Below are positions 7,145-8,303 of a DNA stretch of 8,303 nucleotides, in pieces. The position numbers were made by a program, and so were the translations under genes. A model generated the notes under the pieces. It did not search any database. It saw only the letters and a program-made list of their open reading frames with translations, and had not been told where the DNA came from. Source of the DNA: JARICQ01 sp964527205. Its GTDB lineage: Bacteria; Bacillota; Clostridia; Tissierellales; Tissierellaceae. The DNA lies in NCBI GenBank assembly GCA_964527205.1, contig CAZGQG010000053.1, forward strand, positions 1 through 8,303. Direction: 5' to 3'. How positions within the stretch are numbered: position 1 is the first letter of the stretch; the number at the start of each line of letters is the position of its first letter.

Positions 7145-7176
7145 AAAGACTTCTAAGAAATTAGGGGTCTTTTTTT
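7145..7176 (+). terminator. Rho-independent terminator after yajC
   Basis: A 12-bp stem, aaagacttctaa (7145-7156) with ttaggggtcttt (7161-7172), contains two G-T wobble pairs, has a GNRA-type loop gaaa and runs into a T-tract to 7176. It starts 18 nt after the yajC stop codon and closes the ruvC-yajC operon. Confidence 0.92.
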
Positions 7177-7210
7177 ATATTCAAAATTATTCTCTATTAT
7201 AAATTGCTAG

Positions 7211-7238
7211 TTCAAAAAATATTAGAAAGTGATATAAT
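7211..7238 (+). promoter_or_regulatory. Promoter for the lipoprotein gene
   Basis: Extended -10 TGA-TATAAT (TG at 7230-7231, hexamer 7233-7238) has a 4-of-6 -35 match ttcaaa (7211-7216) at 16-nt spacing. It lies just downstream of the yajC terminator and leaves a leader of about 85 nt, AT-rich, with no obvious structure. Confidence 0.7.
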
Positions 7239-7316
7239 ATCTAGAAAACAAAGTATAGAAAAATAGAAAGATATAACATTAGTAGAAAACATACAACGGA
7301 CATCGTATTTAAAACT

Positions 7317-7322
7317 GGAGGT
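7317..7322 (+). promoter_or_regulatory. RBS that fixes the lipoprotein start at 7330
   Basis: ggaggt is a strong Shine-Dalgarno. It is 7 nt before the ATG at 7330 but only 1 nt before an in-frame TTG at 7324, so the TTG is very unlikely to be used. Confidence 0.85.
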
Positions 7323-7329
7323 TTTGAAT

Positions 7330-7992
7330 ATGAAAAAGAAATCTTTATTTTTATTAGTAATTGCAATTTTAGCTATGATGATATTGGTCTTATCAGGATG
7401 TTCAGAATCCCTTGGTGAGATAAAAACAGGTGTATATTATTCTAGGGAAAGACTTGCCAGTCTTACAATTGGTGAAGATGAAAGCTTTGTTTTAAATAGA
7501 GATATTGCTACAAGTTATAATCCTACTGGAACTTATACAATAGAAGGAGATAAATTATTATTAAAATCTAATGAAGGAATTATTGAATTTAAAATAAGTG
7601 ATGATATGTTGATTTTTGAATCAGGCGAAATTGCAGAAAGTCTTATAAAAAAAGGTACAGAATTTATATATGAAGACAATAAAGAGGAGAGAGATGACTC
7701 TCTAAAGTGGGATTTAATTCCTATGGTTATGGTTGATGATAATCTTTATTTAGATACAGGATATGAAAGTGTAGTTGAGGATAAAGCTCATGTAATAGAT
7801 GGGGAAATAACTCTTGAAGTTGATGGAAGTGAAAAGCCCTTTAATAACGACCAATCAAATTTTGGAACAGGATATGAATATAAATATGGGGAAATTAATG
7901 AAACAATTGAAATTTTTATAAATGGTAAATGGTGGATATTCGCAACAGAGCAAGTAAAGGAAGATGTAGAAAATTTATTGAGGAAGAAATAG
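7330..7992 (+). CDS. Uncharacterised lipoprotein with two beta-rich modules, 220 aa
   Basis: A lipoprotein signal peptide is clear: MKKK, a hydrophobic core (5-20) and the lipobox LSGC with lipidated C24. The mature protein should be anchored on the outer face of the membrane. Two modules are visible. Module one (about 31-113) contains TGVYYSRERLASLTIGEDES, PTGTYTIEGDKLLLKS (65-80) and IEFKISDDMLIFES (85-98), a short-strand pattern seen in many small Firmicute lipoproteins. An acidic linker (115-126, EDNKEERDDS) leads to module two (about 129-206): PMVMVDDNLYLDTGYES, DGEITLEVDGSE, NNDQSNFGTGYEYKYG and IEIFINGKWWIF. From memory, closely similar second modules recur in clostridial lipoproteins of unknown function; I cannot verify that here. 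No catalytic motif is evident. Leucine is mostly TTA, unlike the ruv operon, and the gene is more AT-rich. It appears monocistronic. Confidence 0.85.
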   Translation: MKKKSLFLLVIAILAMMILVLSGCSESLGEIKTGVYYSRERLASLTIGEDESFVLNRDIATSYNPTGTYTIEGDKLLLKSNEGIIEFKISDDMLIFESGEIAESLIKKGTEFIYEDNKEERDDSLKWDLIPMVMVDDNLYLDTGYESVVEDKAHVIDGEITLEVDGSEKPFNNDQSNFGTGYEYKYGEINETIEIFINGKWWIFATEQVKEDVENLLRKK

Positions 7993-8080
7993 TGAAGTTA
8001 TAAAAATTGATAAAGGATATTGAAAATTAATGATAAATCTTATAGCTTATTACAAACTCAACATTATATATAATATTCGG

Positions 8081-8118
8081 GAAGATCTATTATAAGCAAG
8101 AAGATCTATTATAGGCAA
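8081..8118. repeat. 19-bp tandem direct repeat, two copies
   Basis: gaagatctattataagcaa (8081-8099) is followed immediately by a second copy (8100-8118) differing only at position 15 (A to G). The high identity suggests a recent duplication or a member of a variable-number tandem repeat. On the minus strand each copy contains a TATAAT hexamer. Confidence 0.93.
8089..8118 (-). promoter_or_regulatory. Possible minus-strand promoter created by the tandem repeat
   Basis: Read on the minus strand, TTGCCT (8118-8113) lies 18 nt upstream of TATAAT (8094-8089), so the -35 comes from one repeat copy and the -10 from the other. A transcript would run toward and antisense to the lipoprotein gene. This is a sequence match only. 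Confidence 0.25.
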
Positions 8119-8132
8119 TATAAGCTTGCTTT

Positions 8133-8225
8133 CTCATTCTGAGCTTAAATCTTCAATTTTGTCATTCTCAGTTCGTTTCGTCATCCTGAGCTCATTTAGT
8201 CATCCTGAGTGAAACGAAGAATCTT
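8133..8225. repeat. Cluster of four 'gtcatcctgag'-type repeats
   Basis: Related 11-mers occur at 8133-8143 (ctcattctgag), 8161-8171 (gtcattctcag), 8180-8190 and 8199-8209 (both gtcatcctgag). The last three are exactly 19 nt apart. The fourth continues into tgaaacgaagaatctt (8210-8225), the form of a widespread dispersed intergenic repeat I recall as '(g)tcattctgagcgaagcgaagaatct', often mistranslated in databases as SERSEES or FFASLRMT-like peptides. The other three copies look like truncated units. An inverted pair, ttcgtttc (8172-8179) and gaaacgaa (8211-8218), could fold the central part. Confidence 0.8.
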
Positions 8226-8297
8226 AAGGGGTTTAGAATCTCTATTAAGTATATAATAAAAAGATTTATCTAAAGAATTTTAAAGATAGATTCTTCG
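8215..8297. repeat. Inverted repeat pairing the full copy with a partial copy at the window edge
   Basis: cgaagaatct (8215-8224) is exactly complementary to agattcttcg (8288-8297), with 63 nt of AT-rich DNA between. After 8297 the sequence reads ctatgc to the window end, matching the start of an inverted copy of the same dispersed repeat (expected to continue as tcagaatgac). The whole looks like a repeat dimer or miniature element cut by the window boundary. Confidence 0.7.
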
Positions 8298-8303
8298 CTA
8301 TGC

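Larger units (their letters stand above)
7993..8303. other. Gene-free AT-rich region with several repeat families
   Basis: No credible coding frame lies in these 311 bases on either strand. No clear intrinsic terminator follows the lipoprotein gene. The nearest candidate is a 7-bp stem, aagcaag (8094-8100) with cttgctt (8125-8131), with a 24-nt loop and no good T-run. Positions 7993-8080 are plain AT-rich sequence. Positions 8081-8303 hold the tandem duplication, the 'gtcatcctgag' cluster and the inverted partial copy listed separately. Confidence 0.75.

Noticed and set aside
8094..8131. Terminator for the lipoprotein gene (aagcaag / cttgctt)
   Set aside because: The loop is 24 nt and only three Ts follow the stem; it is more than 100 nt past the stop codon.
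8133..8225. CRISPR array
   Set aside because: Repeats are only 11 nt and imperfect, the 'spacers' are about 8 nt, and no cas genes are present.

Overview
The window is chromosomal DNA of a low-GC, endospore-lineage Firmicute. The best fit is class Clostridia, and the codon habits (frequent AGG, ATA, CTA) make a Tissierella-like order plausible, but that is a guess. Three things support this. The gene order ruvC-ruvA-ruvB-spoIID-like-queA-tgt-yajC is the clostridial form of the ruv/queuosine cluster. A RuvC is present, whereas Bacilli generally use RecU. The Shine-Dalgarno sites are strong and the intergenic DNA is AT-rich.

Layout. Positions 1-170 are a leader with a -10 box and a perfect 8-bp inverted repeat that may be an operator. 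A 244-aa protein of unknown function (171-905) follows and ends at a strong intrinsic terminator (923-952). A probable extended -10 promoter then starts a tight plus-strand operon with gaps of 12-19 nt: ruvC (true start 999), ruvA (TTG start), ruvB, a secreted SpoIID/LytB-domain protein, queA and tgt. After a 67-nt gap with its own promoter-like site comes yajC, closed by a second intrinsic terminator (7145-7176). A separate promoter drives a 220-aa lipoprotein (7330-7992) whose codon use is more AT-rich than that of the operon. The last 311 bases hold no gene. They contain a 19-bp tandem duplication and a cluster of 'gtcatcctgag' repeats at 19-nt spacing. The most complete repeat copy is matched by an inverted copy cut off by the window edge.

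How the genes fit together. RuvA and RuvB bind and migrate Holliday junctions and RuvC cuts them. QueA and Tgt are the tRNA-modifying steps of queuosine synthesis: Tgt inserts preQ1 at the wobble position and QueA converts it to epoxyqueuosine. YajC is the small Sec-translocon accessory subunit. The SpoIID-like protein is an exported peptidoglycan lytic transglycosylase candidate. The cluster is conserved by descent more than by one shared pathway.

Most of the window is well-known housekeeping DNA and I see no clear new system. The items most worth a second look are the 3' repeat region, the unrecognised 244-aa protein with an internal repeated motif and a possible operator, and the two-module lipoprotein.
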